In this document: positions 53,262 to 63,915 of the stretch, piece by piece | Layout of the letters: each line of letters begins with the position of its first letter | Position numbering within the stretch: position 1 is the stretch's first letter | NCBI GenBank assembly: GCA_030062745.1 | Contig: CP099854.1 | Location: forward strand, 18,285,572 to 18,349,571 | Direction of reading: 5' to 3' | DNA length: 64,000 nucleotides | From: Capitulum mitella | Taxonomy: Eukaryota; Arthropoda; Thecostraca; Pollicipedomorpha; Pollicipedidae | Notes under the pieces: model-generated | What the model was told of the DNA's origin: nothing | The model's database searches: none | The model's input: only the letters and a program-made list of their open reading frames with translations | Translations under genes and position numbers: made by a program

Positions 53262-54063
53262 AACGTTTATATTCCGTAACTGGGCTAACATGCGCATTAG
53301 AAGGGGGCGCTTTTGTGTCCCCACCTGGTTTTCTTGGAAATCTCGAGAACGGGTCGGAGCCAGTTTCTGCTACTTTGTGGTATTTATAACATTTTCATGG
53401 GTATATAACATTTCATAAATAACATTATAACATGGTATTTATAACAATTCAGTATCTCGAGGATCGACGCAAAAAATCGAAAACCGGCCGGAAGCGCTTG
53501 AAGTTTAAAGCATTTGAAGTCAAACAAACAGAACGAAAACAACGGTTCTCGCTGACAAAGGGGAAAATTGCTAGAGAGCTGGTATTTAACGTACGATTAC
53601 CTTTTGAATATGATCAGCCGACATCATTCGGACATAAGTGATGTGTGTACCATGACCAAAGTCAGGGTTTGGTAAGGGTCAAGGTCATCAAAGGTCAAGG
53701 TCAACCAACTTGTGACCTGATCCGGATTTGCTTTCCAACATGTCGGTTTATATGAAATATGCATTCAAAGACCCCAATAAAACACGTTTGGCACATTTGT
53801 ACTCATGTTTACATATACGTATATATATATATATATATACACGTTGTATATATGCGTTTTACAAAAATCAAATAATGTAATTAGGCTCATTATGGCGAAA
53901 TAGCTTGTTTGAAAACATAAAAAATGCACACTATGTAAATCATTATGGCCCTAACCTATCTCTAGAATTTCATGTCTCTAGTTCTCCGTTTCCGAGACGG
54001 AGGGGGCACTTCTGTGCCCCCTTCCAGTGCGCGTTAGCGCGAAGCCCCTTTTCACTGAGCATG
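53262..54063. mobile_element. 0.8-kb TTAA-flanked element (family B, copy 1)
   Basis: TTAA lies at 53258-53261 and 54064-54067. Imperfect inverted ends share GCTAAC, GCGCA and GGAAGGGGGC, each followed by a hairpin (GGGGGCGCTTTTGTGTCCCC near 53303; GGGGGCACTTCTGTGCCCCC near 54002). The left hairpin is followed by AAATCTCGAGAAC (53338-53350). The interior has the run AAGGTCAAGGTCATCAAAGG and a (TA)n tract at 53818-53840. The right end aligns base for base to the TTAA with copy 2. It encodes no protein. Confidence 0.75.
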
Positions 54064-54067
54064 TTAA

Positions 54068-54436
54068 GATGCAAAAAGGAAACCAATACCACGGCTATAA
54101 TGATGCCAAGGTATCCCTCAGTAGCAGGGTCAAGGACAGGAACTGTCAGATCAGGTCAAGAGAAGAAAGCATGCAAAATATTTCAGTCTCGTTCAAAAAT
54201 CACGGATTCCCGGAACTAAACGAATACTGAAACGCATCTGACGTAATGAAAACAGCTTCATTTCACTACAGCAAGGACATCTCACCATCAACAAAATCAT
54301 GCAAGGCGAAGCTAGGCCAAATGAACAGCTTTTGTAACTCACAAACCAATGTATGTAAACATGTCGCACGGACGACGTCCGCTGCCTTGAAACATTCTAA
54401 GAAATGCCACGGCATCCTAAGCAACTTCAGACCTTT
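54068..54436. other. No recognisable gene
   Basis: Nothing supported. Confidence 0.4.
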
Positions 54437-54600
54437 AACCCGTCCCCGACTGGGGGGGGCAGTTGACTGCCCCCCTCTGAGGTTTTTCTGGGATTGCGAG
54501 AGAACCAACAAACACAGAGCCACGAAACTTTGTGTACCTTTTGCTCCATCAATTTTACATCAATTTTACAATAATTTTACAATTTCCATCAATTTAACAA
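54437..54600. mobile_element. Fragment of a hairpin-ended element
   Basis: Starts TTTAACCCGTCCCCGACTGG, then a hairpin GGGGGCAGT/ACTGCCCCC and GGATTGCGAGAGAA. The same order is seen in reverse at 4298-4210. The other end is not visible. Confidence 0.5.
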
Positions 54601-54717
54601 TACAAGCTAGAAAACGGCAGCGCAACGCCGCAGCGCTGGAAAACACAACGAAACTACGAAACTGACTTGAACAGACAAATGAAGGACGTGTATTGTCGGA
54701 CTTAAGCAAGCACTCAT

Positions 54718-55270
54718 TTGGAAAGCAGACAGACACCAGTTAAGTATAATAAACTACTGAAGATAATCATTGAACGGACTAGCGACAGCAATATACCACC
54801 TTTAATTCAAACAAGTGGTAGCATCACAACTGAAAACGAAAGCAAAGCAAGCTTAGTTAACGATTATTTCGCATCGCTGTTGCACCTCAACTTTGCCGAA
54901 ATCAATGTTTTGGTAACAGAGCAAGAAACAATGAGCACTCTAAACTGACTAGGTCCCAACAAATCGGACAAACCGGACAAACATCCCATCAGAATTATTA
55001 AGTTCGACGCTATTTTGGCTTGCGAACCACTAATTGAATTATTCAACAGGTGCTTACAATCAGGAAGTACCCCACCATCTGGAAGCAAGCTATTGTTCAT
55101 AGCATATAAACAAACGGTGTCCGTCGAACCCATCGAATGGCCTACCAATCAGACTTCCCTCCTGTCTTTAAAAAAAATTCGGAAAACATTTTATCTAACC
55201 ATACCTACAAACATATTGCGGACACCCCAAAACAAAGTGAGCCCAAACACGACACTCAACTGCAACTGAT
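54718..55270 (+). pseudogene. LINE reverse transcriptase, N-terminal part (decayed)
   Basis: The reading (with stops) holds PPLIQTSGSITTENESKASL, NDYFASLLHLN, then after a TGA LGPNKSDKPD, RIIKFDAILACEPLIELFNR and CLQSGSTPP. It ends in a worn YKQ...EPIEWPTNQTSLLS where intact elements have VYKKG...NYRPISLTS. This order is the start of non-LTR retrotransposon reverse transcriptases of the Jockey/CR1 type. The continuation lies at 56.66 kb beyond an inserted TTAA element. Confidence 0.7.
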
Positions 55271-55427
55271 TTAAGTGACGCATAACATGTACATACACTG
55301 CCCTAGACCACGGACAGGACATGAGCTTACATCAGTTTAATTTGAATTCTCAGAATAATTTTAACAAATCTGGCACAAGGGACTACCAATCAAGCATAAA
55401 ATCAAGTTTGCATGACCCCTCCCTTAT
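55271..55427. other. LINE-derived or unassigned sequence
   Basis: Expected to hold the next reverse transcriptase segment, but no motif is readable. Confidence 0.3.
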
Positions 55428-55431
55428 TTAA

Positions 55432-56610
55432 TTGGCCGTCGTCATATTTTAATATGCACACTATAAGGGGGGTTTTTTGTGCCCCTCTACCTGTTTTTCT
55501 TGCATATCTCGAGAACGGATCGAAGCTGGTTGCTGCTGCTTTGTGACATTTATGGCAGTTCAATAACTCGTCGATTGACGCAGAACAATTGAAAATCGGC
55601 CGCAAATTTTTGAAGTTTCAAGCATTTAAAGTCAGGCAAACATAACGAAAACGACGGTTGTCGCTGACAAATGGGAACTTGGTGAAAAGACCAGCGTTCT
55701 ACCTAAGATTGCTGTTTGAACACAATCACGCGACATAATCCGGGCATTAATGATGGATGTACGAGGACCAAAGCCAGGCTCAATACGGGTTAAGGTCATC
55801 AAGGGCCAAGGCCAACAATCTGGTGACCTGGTCCAGATTTGCTTTACAACATGTCGGTTTGTATGAAATATGCATTCAAAGACCCTAATAAAAATACGTG
55901 CGCAAATGGATATGATTATATATATCAGGGCCATTTCAGGCCAAGGTCATCAAAGGTCAAGGGCAACTATTTTGTGACCGGTCTAGATTTACTTTGCAGT
56001 ATGTCGATTTGTATGACATGCATTCAAAGACCGTAATAAAAACACGTTTGGTATATTGATGCTTACATGTATATACATACGTGCATATACCTACATACAT
56101 AAATATAAACGCCGGAAGCGACCAAATGTGCGATGCTGGCTACCTTCATTGAAAATAAGCCAAAAGATGCGTGTAGGGACCTTATTTACACTCAAGCTAC
56201 CCCGTGTTACTCCAAATCTGATCTGCGAAAGATGGAAAATGACGCCATAGGTCACTTACCTGACATGACCTTGGCCCGGAATCTTCAGTGGAAACGTCAA
56301 ATGAATGGAAAATGTCGTATTCCACGTTTAACGCACAAATAAACACCCTTTTTTAGTTTTGTTCGAAAAGTCGTACGGAATGGCCTATATGGGCCAAGAA
56401 AGTGTACAAAGTTGACCTTTTCCATGTCATTTGACCTTGAATATATTGATTTAGGGTCATGGAAATTGCACTCAATATAAATCGTTATAGCCCAACCTGT
56501 CCATAAAATTTTATGTCTCTAGCTCTTTCCGTTTTCGAGATCGGAGGGGGGCACTTTTGTGCCCCGCCTTCCAATGAGCGTTAGTGTGAAACTCTCTTCC
56601 ACTGTGCGGG
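55432..56610. mobile_element. 1.2-kb TTAA-flanked element (family B, copy 2), nested in a LINE
   Basis: TTAA lies at 55428-55431 and 56611-56614. Hairpins sit near both ends (55463-55487, 56543-56567), with ATATCTCGAGAAC at 55504-55516. It carries an internal duplication: the stretch ending CATTCAAAGACCCTAATAAA at about 55800-55895 recurs at 55930-56040. LINE sequence lies on both sides, so it inserted into the LINE. It encodes no protein. Confidence 0.7.
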
Positions 56611-56639
56611 TTAAGGACAGGGAACAAAGAGTGAGAGTA

Positions 56640-57560
56640 GGATGTGCACTTTCATTCCAATAAGTAATGAACGCAGCCTGCCATCAAAGCTCGGTGTTAG
56701 GGCTTCTAATCGTTCTCATATATTTATACGGACATCGGACTAGATGACAAATGACAATCTTTTCTTCGCTGACGACACTTTACTGCGCACCTCGCACAAA
56801 GAAGACGACCTCATGTAGCAGAGTTTTCTGCTTGGTACTGCCGTAAACATTGCTACATTCATTTCACTTAACGGTCTTTACGAAAGGACTGGATATCATA
56901 CAGGAATATGGAGAGGAATGGACAATGACTTTCACCGTCACCAAAACCATTCAAAAAAGCAATCAATAACAACCAGAGGTTGCATTTGGAGGTCATCACG
57001 TTCCCAGTGTCAAAAATCACAAACGTACGGTCCTAACATTTTCAGCGACCTTAGGTTTCACGTCTAAGTTAACAACGTCATTCAGGAGGTAAATCGAGCT
57101 CTTAGTCCTCAGTATCCGGTTGCCAAATACATACACCGAAGCATCTTTGCCCAGAGATATATATGGGCATATATATATATATACATATATGTATATGTAT
57201 ATGCCCATATGTATGTCAAAATACTCACATGCAGCGTCATTTTCATTTTTGTGACACTGTAGACGACGGACACCTAACAATTCATGGCATGTGCCGACTA
57301 CAAACCGTAGGGAACGGAGTTGCACGACTTGTGAATGACACTCCATTATGACCATCCACTTACGCATTACCACGTGACCATTGGATGGACCACTCTTGCT
57401 GTCCAACGCGTGAAATACCGATTCATCACGTACTTTAGAGTACAGACAACAGATGCCAGACTTCCAGACCGTATCGCGGCGTTTCTTCCCGACACAACAC
57501 CGCTGGCACAACACCGGCAGAGCGTTACGGAGCGCATCGACCCAATCTCTCCCTCTTAGT
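56640..57560 (+). pseudogene. LINE reverse transcriptase, C-terminal part (decayed)
   Basis: In shifting frames: QSSVLGLLIVLIYLY (motif B, normally QGSVLGPLLFLLYIND), NDNLFFADDTLL (motif C, the catalytic DD box), GYHTGIW/EYGEEWTMTFTVTKT, VKNHKR.VLTFSATLGFTSKL, and later TTDARLPDRIAAFLPDTTP. At least three frame changes and several stops make it a relic. A (TA)n palindrome (57157-57212) interrupts it. Confidence 0.65.
57157..57212. repeat. AT-rich palindrome
   Basis: ATATGGGCATATATATA on the left is answered by TATATGCCCATAT on the right across a TA-rich centre, a potential cruciform. Confidence 0.8.
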
Positions 57561-57839
57561 CGAACCAGATTATCACAGAAGATCCTTTATTCCTGCCACC
57601 ACCAGATCCTGTAACACTACCCGAACCCGTGCGAGCTATCGCGTCATCTAAAGTTAAAAAGAAACTCGCAAACGCTTCGACATCCCCGCTTTTTATTCTG
57701 TAGGTAGTGAATTAGGCAACGTCTTACACACCAGATTAAGAGCAGGCATTTCAGACTCACATAACATCTAGTTCAGGAATCCGACTCTGCTACTTACAGC
57801 TGAGATAGGGGGAATAGAGACCACAGTTTCATGTTGTCA
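57561..57839. other. No recognisable gene
   Basis: Possibly the LINE tail; no clear end. Confidence 0.3.
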
Positions 57840-57843
57840 TTAA

Positions 57844-59043
57844 CCCTATTCCCGGAGGGCTAGACGGTATGGTCTATTCCCGGCAGGGAGGCTGATTCGG
57901 TCCCTCCCTGAGATCTCGAGAACTACTTGTCCGATTTCATCGCAACAAACGGCAATCGATGTGCCGTCACTTCAACTACATTTTTATAAAAAAAATCAAA
58001 ATTTCAAAATTTGTGGACGCAGGAAGCAAAAATGTTAAAATGGGGGGTACTTTTGGACTTCTTATAACTCCGTTGTTTATTGACCGATTTCAATGAAACT
58101 GGCATGAATCGAGAGATCATGGATTGGGCTTTTACCATGGGTCCACAAATCTGAAATTTTGAGAAAATTCATGGGCGTTCACAGGGTTTCAAAAATAGGA
58201 AGATTAATTTTCTAACAACAGAATGAACAAAAAAGGTAGAAACGTTTTTTGGCTTCTGCTAGTCATGCTATGCTAAAGAATTAAAAATTGCATTACAACG
58301 TTTGTATAATGTTAGCATAGGCGGTGCCAGGGACATGAAAAAGGGGAAACTGTCATGGTCACACGTTCTTCAGATCACCTTGTGACCTTTGACCTTAAAT
58401 GACCTCCAGTGACCTTGGGGTCGCCTGGAATGATCTCGTGTGCATTTGATATTATCTGTAAACGTTTTCGATCATTTGAATTAACTCTATTCCAAAAATT
58501 TCATTTTATGGCTATTGCGATATAGGGTACGCGCACTGACGTTTTAGGTCATAGCTCCGTGACCCGACCTGATATCAAGTTGAAACTTAGTACACAAGTA
58601 GAGGTCACCCTGCCACGTCATATGTATTCCGGGTTTGGCATTTGAAAAAACGGCACCGAAATTATTGCAAGAAAACAAATTTTGACTTTTGGCCTTAACC
58701 TGACCTTGTAAAGTGACCCCAGACAAACAAAATTTTGTGTGCACATTACCCAGTATTTAGCTATACATCCATATAAAGTCTTAAGTTCTATCTTAAAAAC
58801 TCTGTTTTTGGCAGGCATTTTTCTTCTACCCTGAACATGGCCAAAAATTGCCTGAGGTGCCTCCCAAAAACGTTGCCTGGTTCCGCTCCTTGAGCAATGC
58901 AGAATTGTGAAATTTTGTCACAGTGCGTGGAAAGAATAGCTAGGAAAAGTCACCAAGTTTCGTGAAGCTGCGTTAAAAAGCCTGGAACTGGCAAGCAAAA
59001 ATCTTGAGGGGGGCGGATTCAGCCCCCCCTGCCGGGAATAGGG
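57844..59043. mobile_element. 1.2-kb non-autonomous TTAA-flanked element (family A, copy 2, inverted)
   Basis: TTAA lies at 57840-57843 and 59044-59047. Both ends read CCCTATTCCCGG inward. It aligns in reverse with 13457-14666 throughout. The left hairpin (57884-57910) has arms CAGGGAGG/CCTCCCTG where other copies have uninterrupted G and C runs, so both arms changed together. It is followed by AGATCTCGAGAAC (57911-57923). It encodes no protein and is probably a piggyBac-type MITE. Confidence 0.85.
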
Positions 59044-59047
59044 TTAA

Positions 59048-61392
59048 ATGCCATCAGCTCTGACAAGGTCGTGACAAGCTATTTTGAGACATGTCTGACA
59101 TACTGACATGTCTGACATCACGATTTTTCACCACTCCCTGTTGATATTCAGTTGGACATCCTTATACACAGAACAGACCTCATTACCCGCGACAGCGTCA
59201 AGGTGGCAGTCTGTTTTCCAAAAGTTCCTTTTAATGCAACACGATTTATTTCTCAGTAAACTGAGTATCAGACTGATGACGGCACGGCGCGGCATTGCCC
59301 TGACCGGACGGACGTCGGGGATGCTGCCCTCTCGGGAGGTGGTCGGAATGATCCTGTTGTGACTGTTGTCCCGCTTGTCGGCGAGAGGCGCTGCGCCCAT
59401 CGCCACAAATGTTGTCTTTTTTCTTTACGCAAAGAAAATAAATTTATTTCGATTGATCTGATTTAATTTGATCGAGGGTCACGCTAAAACCGCCCGCAGA
59501 AACCCACGCTAGCAGGCGGTCGGCGTTTACCTAGGACTAATCAAACGGAAAGACATGACACAGTCGGTCTGTTGAAGGCCCGCACTTACTCAGCAGGAGG
59601 TCTGTTAGGGCGACGAACGCACGGTTTCAGCTTTCCGAAGTTTTCAACATCGGCTGTGTTGTTTCTTTCTGCAGCTGTTTCGTTGCAGGCCATTATTTCA
59701 TCCTGGGAAAAGTTGTTTCCATTGTGTGACACAAGTGAATTCCACAAGACCTGAGGTAGACCCATTTGTGTTCCTAAAAACCGGCGCTCTGACATGGGCT
59801 GCCGAAGCCGGGGGGACCGTTGAGACGCCCTCCCCTTCTAAATTTTGAACGGAACGGCGGGGAAAAACGAAATCTGTCTCATCAAAAAGCTTGTGATTAC
59901 GATCGAAAGCAATCGAAATTGACGGAAAATCATGAGAATAATGCAGTTTTTTGTTCCATATATGCAAAAATAAGAACTTCTAAGCGGAGATCTAGCTGCA
60001 ACCCTAACAGAGCTAGAGCAATTTTCAGCATGCTGATAGAAAGCTATTACAATGTTCATTACAAATTATTTTTAACATGCGTATAATCACATATCGCACC
60101 ACATGATCTGATTCGATGCCATTTTTTATTTCGCTGTATTTGTGAGGTTGTTGAACGTCGTTGGCGAGTTGTCGTCCATGTATGTTCCCAAAACGGTCCA
60201 AACCACTTGTACGAATTTTTTTAAATACCGGCAGACTAGAACGCCGGCGACCCGAAGTGATCTTATTTTACCTTCTGATCTGGCCGAATATTCAGCCTTT
60301 TCTTTGCTTTATTTCGTGTTCTGTCGAGGATCAAAAATAAGGCAAGCAAAAAGGCAAGAAGCACCTCAGGACTGAAACTCCTTGGGTTCCACAACAGTAA
60401 TCTTCTGTTCTGTCCTGTTCAGTAATCAAGACTTCTGGATATTCCTCGTTTCCAGGATCTCTTCCAGGGCGTTGAGGAGTCGCTTGTTTTGTTTTGGGCA
60501 GGATCTTTGTGTTGCTACTAGCCTTTTCCAGGTAAGTGGTGCATCGTGGTGGTTCTCAGTGCGTGCATGCGTGTGCGTGTGTGTGTGCGCGCGCCACCTT
60601 CCTGTAGGTACATAGTGAGTCGTCTGCTGAGTGTTGTGGTTGTGAGGTGAATGGAAGCACTATTGCGTGGGGGGTCCTAGGTCTCTCACGGTGTATTTAT
60701 ATTGGCAAATGGCATTGGTCCGTTTCAGTATTCCTGAGTCGTGAGCAGTGCTGTTCTTGGTAATCAGTGTTGATTTGGTGGGATTTAAACAATAGATATT
60801 TTGTTCCAAGCGATTCGATTGTTGTGTGCTCTGGCAATTGCGTTTGATGATGTTTCCTAGTATTTATTCTGTGTACTTATTCCTAGTACTTATTCTTATT
60901 AATATATTATATAGGTCTGCTTTGTGTCCTGTTGACATGGTGTTTCCGCGTGCACTGGCCTTACAAACACAACACTCGGCAGACGACTGACTATGCACCT
61001 ACAGAACGGTTACATACTGACGTACACTGAGAAGCACCATGACACACCACTGACCAGGAAAACACTAGTAGCCAACACAAAGATGTTGGCCAACACTCAA
61101 ACAAGAAACTTAAAATGATCTAGAGCATTTTCAAAAGGGATCCCGATTTCTCCAAGTTACGGAAAGAATTCAAAACTTTCGACTGCTTTTTACCTTTCGG
61201 TTGGGTCTCGACCATTTTCATTCGGCGGAAACAGTGAGTCTTACGTCAACAATTTGTCACTACTTCCTGTCGTGAAAACTTCTGTCAGCTACGGACGGCC
61301 ATCCATGACCAGTCTCAAATTACCGAGCCATATGAAAGTTCATGCGCACAGTTCAGCTCACCGAACACGAGTAAATCCGAAGTCTGTCTCCT
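59048..61392. other. No recognisable gene
   Basis: A (TG)n/(GC)n tract lies at 60560-60596. No domain in any open frame. Confidence 0.45.
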
Positions 61393-61488
61393 GATAGCTG
61401 AGATCACAAGCCGCGCTGGGATCTCCCGATAGCTCAGATCACAAGCCGCGCTGGGATCTCCCGATAGCTCAGATCACAAGCCGCGCTG
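61393..61488. repeat. 2.7-copy 35-bp array
   Basis: Units at 61393, 61428 and 61463 begin GATAGCTCAGATCACAAGCC and are nearly identical. Confidence 0.95.
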
Positions 61489-61689
61489 CACGCCGCGCTG
61501 GCACCGCCCCTGACACCAATTAGCCGGCAGAACAACCCGGCAGACGTCCCCCCCCCCGGTCACGGCCAAGGCCAGTCCTTTTGTTGCCAGTTGGCACTTT
61601 TTGCTGACCACATATATATGACACATCTCGCACGAAAGCCCGTAACGACCCTCGTGGAGAACCATATGACACGGACGAGTTTTTTCCTG
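61489..61689. other. Unassigned
   Basis: Contains a short C-run near 61549. No gene. Confidence 0.4.
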
Positions 61690-61975
61690 AACGAACTCTT
61701 GCTCTAGACGAACTTTTGTCGTGTACCACCTTTTGTCCTACGCGAAACTGCGTCCTACACGAACTTTTGTAGGACTAACTTTTGTCATAGGCGGACTTTT
61801 GTCCTATACGAACTCCATCGAGACGAACTTTTGGCTTAGACGAACCTTTACCCTAGACGAACCTTGTCCTGAGGAACTTTTGCGAGACTAAGTTATGCTC
61901 CAGACGAACTTTTTCCTACAAACTGTTGCCCGACGAACTATTGTACTACGAACCGTAGTCCGATGAACTTCTGCA
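61690..61975. repeat. Imperfect 17-19-bp repeats of CCTAGACGAACTTTTG
   Basis: About 14 diverged copies: variants of GACGAACTTTTG preceded by TCCTA or CTTAGA, in one orientation. Confidence 0.8.
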
Positions 61976-62059
61976 AGAAAACCGTTCTTCAGGCATCTAA
62001 GTTAAGTCTCATTAACGACCTCCTGACGGCTATTAAGTGTCTCCTTCTCAATGACTTTT

Positions 62060-62480
62060 GTAGATCAAATTGGCGGAAAACTTTGCTTTACCATTGCTTT
62101 AGCAAAACCAAACAAGGACCACTCTCGATCAAAAAACTACAGGCCAATGCCAATTATTGCCTGTGCTGGTGCACTAGTACACTAGTAGCGCATGGTCAAC
62201 ACACTACTCCATCAATTTCTTGGAAGAAAAACCTTGCTCGACGAATATCAGTGTGGGTTCAGCAAACACAGCTCCACAACATACAGCCTCATTTGCATCG
62301 TAAACGACCTTTATCACAGCCTCAACAACAAACTCACCACAGCAGCCGCGTACCTAGACATCACGGCCACATTTCACCAAGCACATAAGTCCGGAATTCA
62401 TTTCAGGGAACGACATTCTTTTTCTACCCAGCTTTATGAATCAATGAAATTGTCACACCTGAACCATCGATGGCCATGAA
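62060..62480 (+). pseudogene. Second LINE reverse transcriptase fragment
   Basis: In shifting frames: KPNKDHSRSKNYRPMPII (normally K.GKD....NYRPISL), LLDEYQCGFSKHSSTTYSL, IVNDLYHSLNNKLTTAA and YLDITATFHQAHKSGI, which is a worn motif A (LD..KAFD.V.H..L). Stops and frame changes show decay. It covers fingers to early palm of a Jockey/CR1-like enzyme; the catalytic AF.D has degraded to ATF. Confidence 0.75.
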
Positions 62481-62788
62481 CACAGTGACTGAAAATATAG
62501 CCCACTCTAGTTCCTCTCAGAGCTACAATCCCGAGTTTCGTACATTTGCGCATCACTCATTTATTTTACCACGTGACGCCTTTTTGTCGCATAACCAAGA
62601 GGTTTAGACTATGGGACTCTCTTCTTTCAAACTAAACGACGCTGTGGTAGGTATTGGAAATATCTAGTTGTCTAGGTATTGAAATACCTAGTATTGGAAA
62701 TACCTAAATGCCAGTTGGTTCCGACAAACTGCATTACGCTTTCGTCATACACTCACCTGGCACTATGCTCCAATTTACTTTACAAACA
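62481..62788. other. No recognisable gene
   Basis: Contains repeated GGTATTGGAAATA / CTAGTATTGGAAATACCTA words (62650-62710). Confidence 0.4.
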
Positions 62789-62792
62789 TTAA

Positions 62793-63056
62793 CCCTTTTC
62801 CCGGAGGGCTAGACGGTATGGTCGATTCCCGGCAGGGGGGCCGATTCGCCCCCCCCCCCCGAGATCTCGAGAACTACTTGTACGATTTCATCGCAACAAA
62901 CGGCAATCGATTTGTCGTCACGTCAACTACATTTTTTTAGAAAGCAATTTTCAAAATTTCGAAATTTGTGGATGCAGGGGGCAAAAATGTCAAAATGGGG
63001 GGTACTTTTGGACTTCTTATAACTCCGTTGTTTACCGACCGATTTCAATGAAACTG
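62793..63056. mobile_element. Truncated TTAA element (family A, copy 3)
   Basis: TTAA lies at 62789-62792, then CCCTTTTCCCGGAGGGCTAG, a G/C hairpin, and AGATCTCGAGAAC at 62861-62873. It matches the first 265 bp of copy 2, then stops abruptly after CAATGAAACT with no second TTAA. It abuts the ubiquitin-protease-like sequence. Confidence 0.8.
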
Positions 63057-63915
63057 TGGCATGGATAATTCAATGGCGGCAGGGACTCCCCGTAATTTGG
63101 CCTCTTGATAACGACAAGCAATACCATGGGCTGGCAAACAATATATCCGGTTCGGTGACCACCCGTATTGTGGCAAGTATCACACATCCAATCAGGAATC
63201 ACACTGGGAGTACTAATATTGCGTAAGTACTGCTTCAAAGACCTGCTATTTTCAGTGCAAATGCATGGCAACTGAAGGCACGTATCACGGTCAACAGTTT
63301 TTAGTCCACAAGAATTACGTTTGGTGTGATACTCAAACTGAGTTTCCATATGAGATACGTCAGTACCTCAGATTTGGAACTCGGCAACAATAAGTCCGAG
63401 TCCTTCCGATGCATCTTGCTCGTGATCATTACCGAAAACGCCAGCGTGCCTTTCGGCCAGTCTTCTCTTCACAGTCAGAGGATCCAAACATGTACCAGGG
63501 CCACATCGATACAAATTCTGTATATCCATAACTAATTGTTGGCAAAATGAGTCCCGTATTTGGGTGCCCCTGAGCTTCAACAGAGGTATTATCTGAAGAA
63601 TAACATTCAAATAGCAATCGTTGTCCCTATACACAAACCAGTTAGGTTTCAATGTAGCAGGCGAGAATAGCAGCGCCTCACTCATGCCAATAGTTTGCTC
63701 ATCGCATACTGAAAGAACTGAGTTATACAACGCTGCTTTGTTTTTCGCCCGGTTCTCGGTCCTTGATCAACGTCAGAACACTGCCTGTCGTGGTCTGGTG
63801 CTATGTTTGGCCGTTGAGCAATGCGCCTACGCTTAGCAGGCTCGTTCTGCCGCTGTGATGCACCAGCAGAACGGGCGTCCCGCTTACTCGAACCAGACCT
63901 CTCTGATTCAGGCAT
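63057..63915 (-). pseudogene. Ubiquitin-specific protease (C19)-like fragment
   Basis: USPs remove ubiquitin from proteins. From the ATG at 63913-63915 a basic, Ser/Arg-rich leader is followed in another frame by RDNDCYLNVILQIIPLL (Cys box), HEQDASEGLGLIV (the QDA.E.L box) and, past a TGA at 63368-63370, CLQLPCICTENSRSLKQYL, WMCDTCH and PMVLLVVIKRP (zinc-finger and LKR-like region). The frame change is resolved if GTAAGC at 63882-63887 and the acceptor TTCTTTCAG (AG at 63709-63710) bound a 179-bp intron. The TGA is not resolved by any intron I can draw. The His box is missing because a TTAA-element fragment begins at 63056. It could be a host pseudogene or a transposon-borne USP. Confidence 0.6.
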
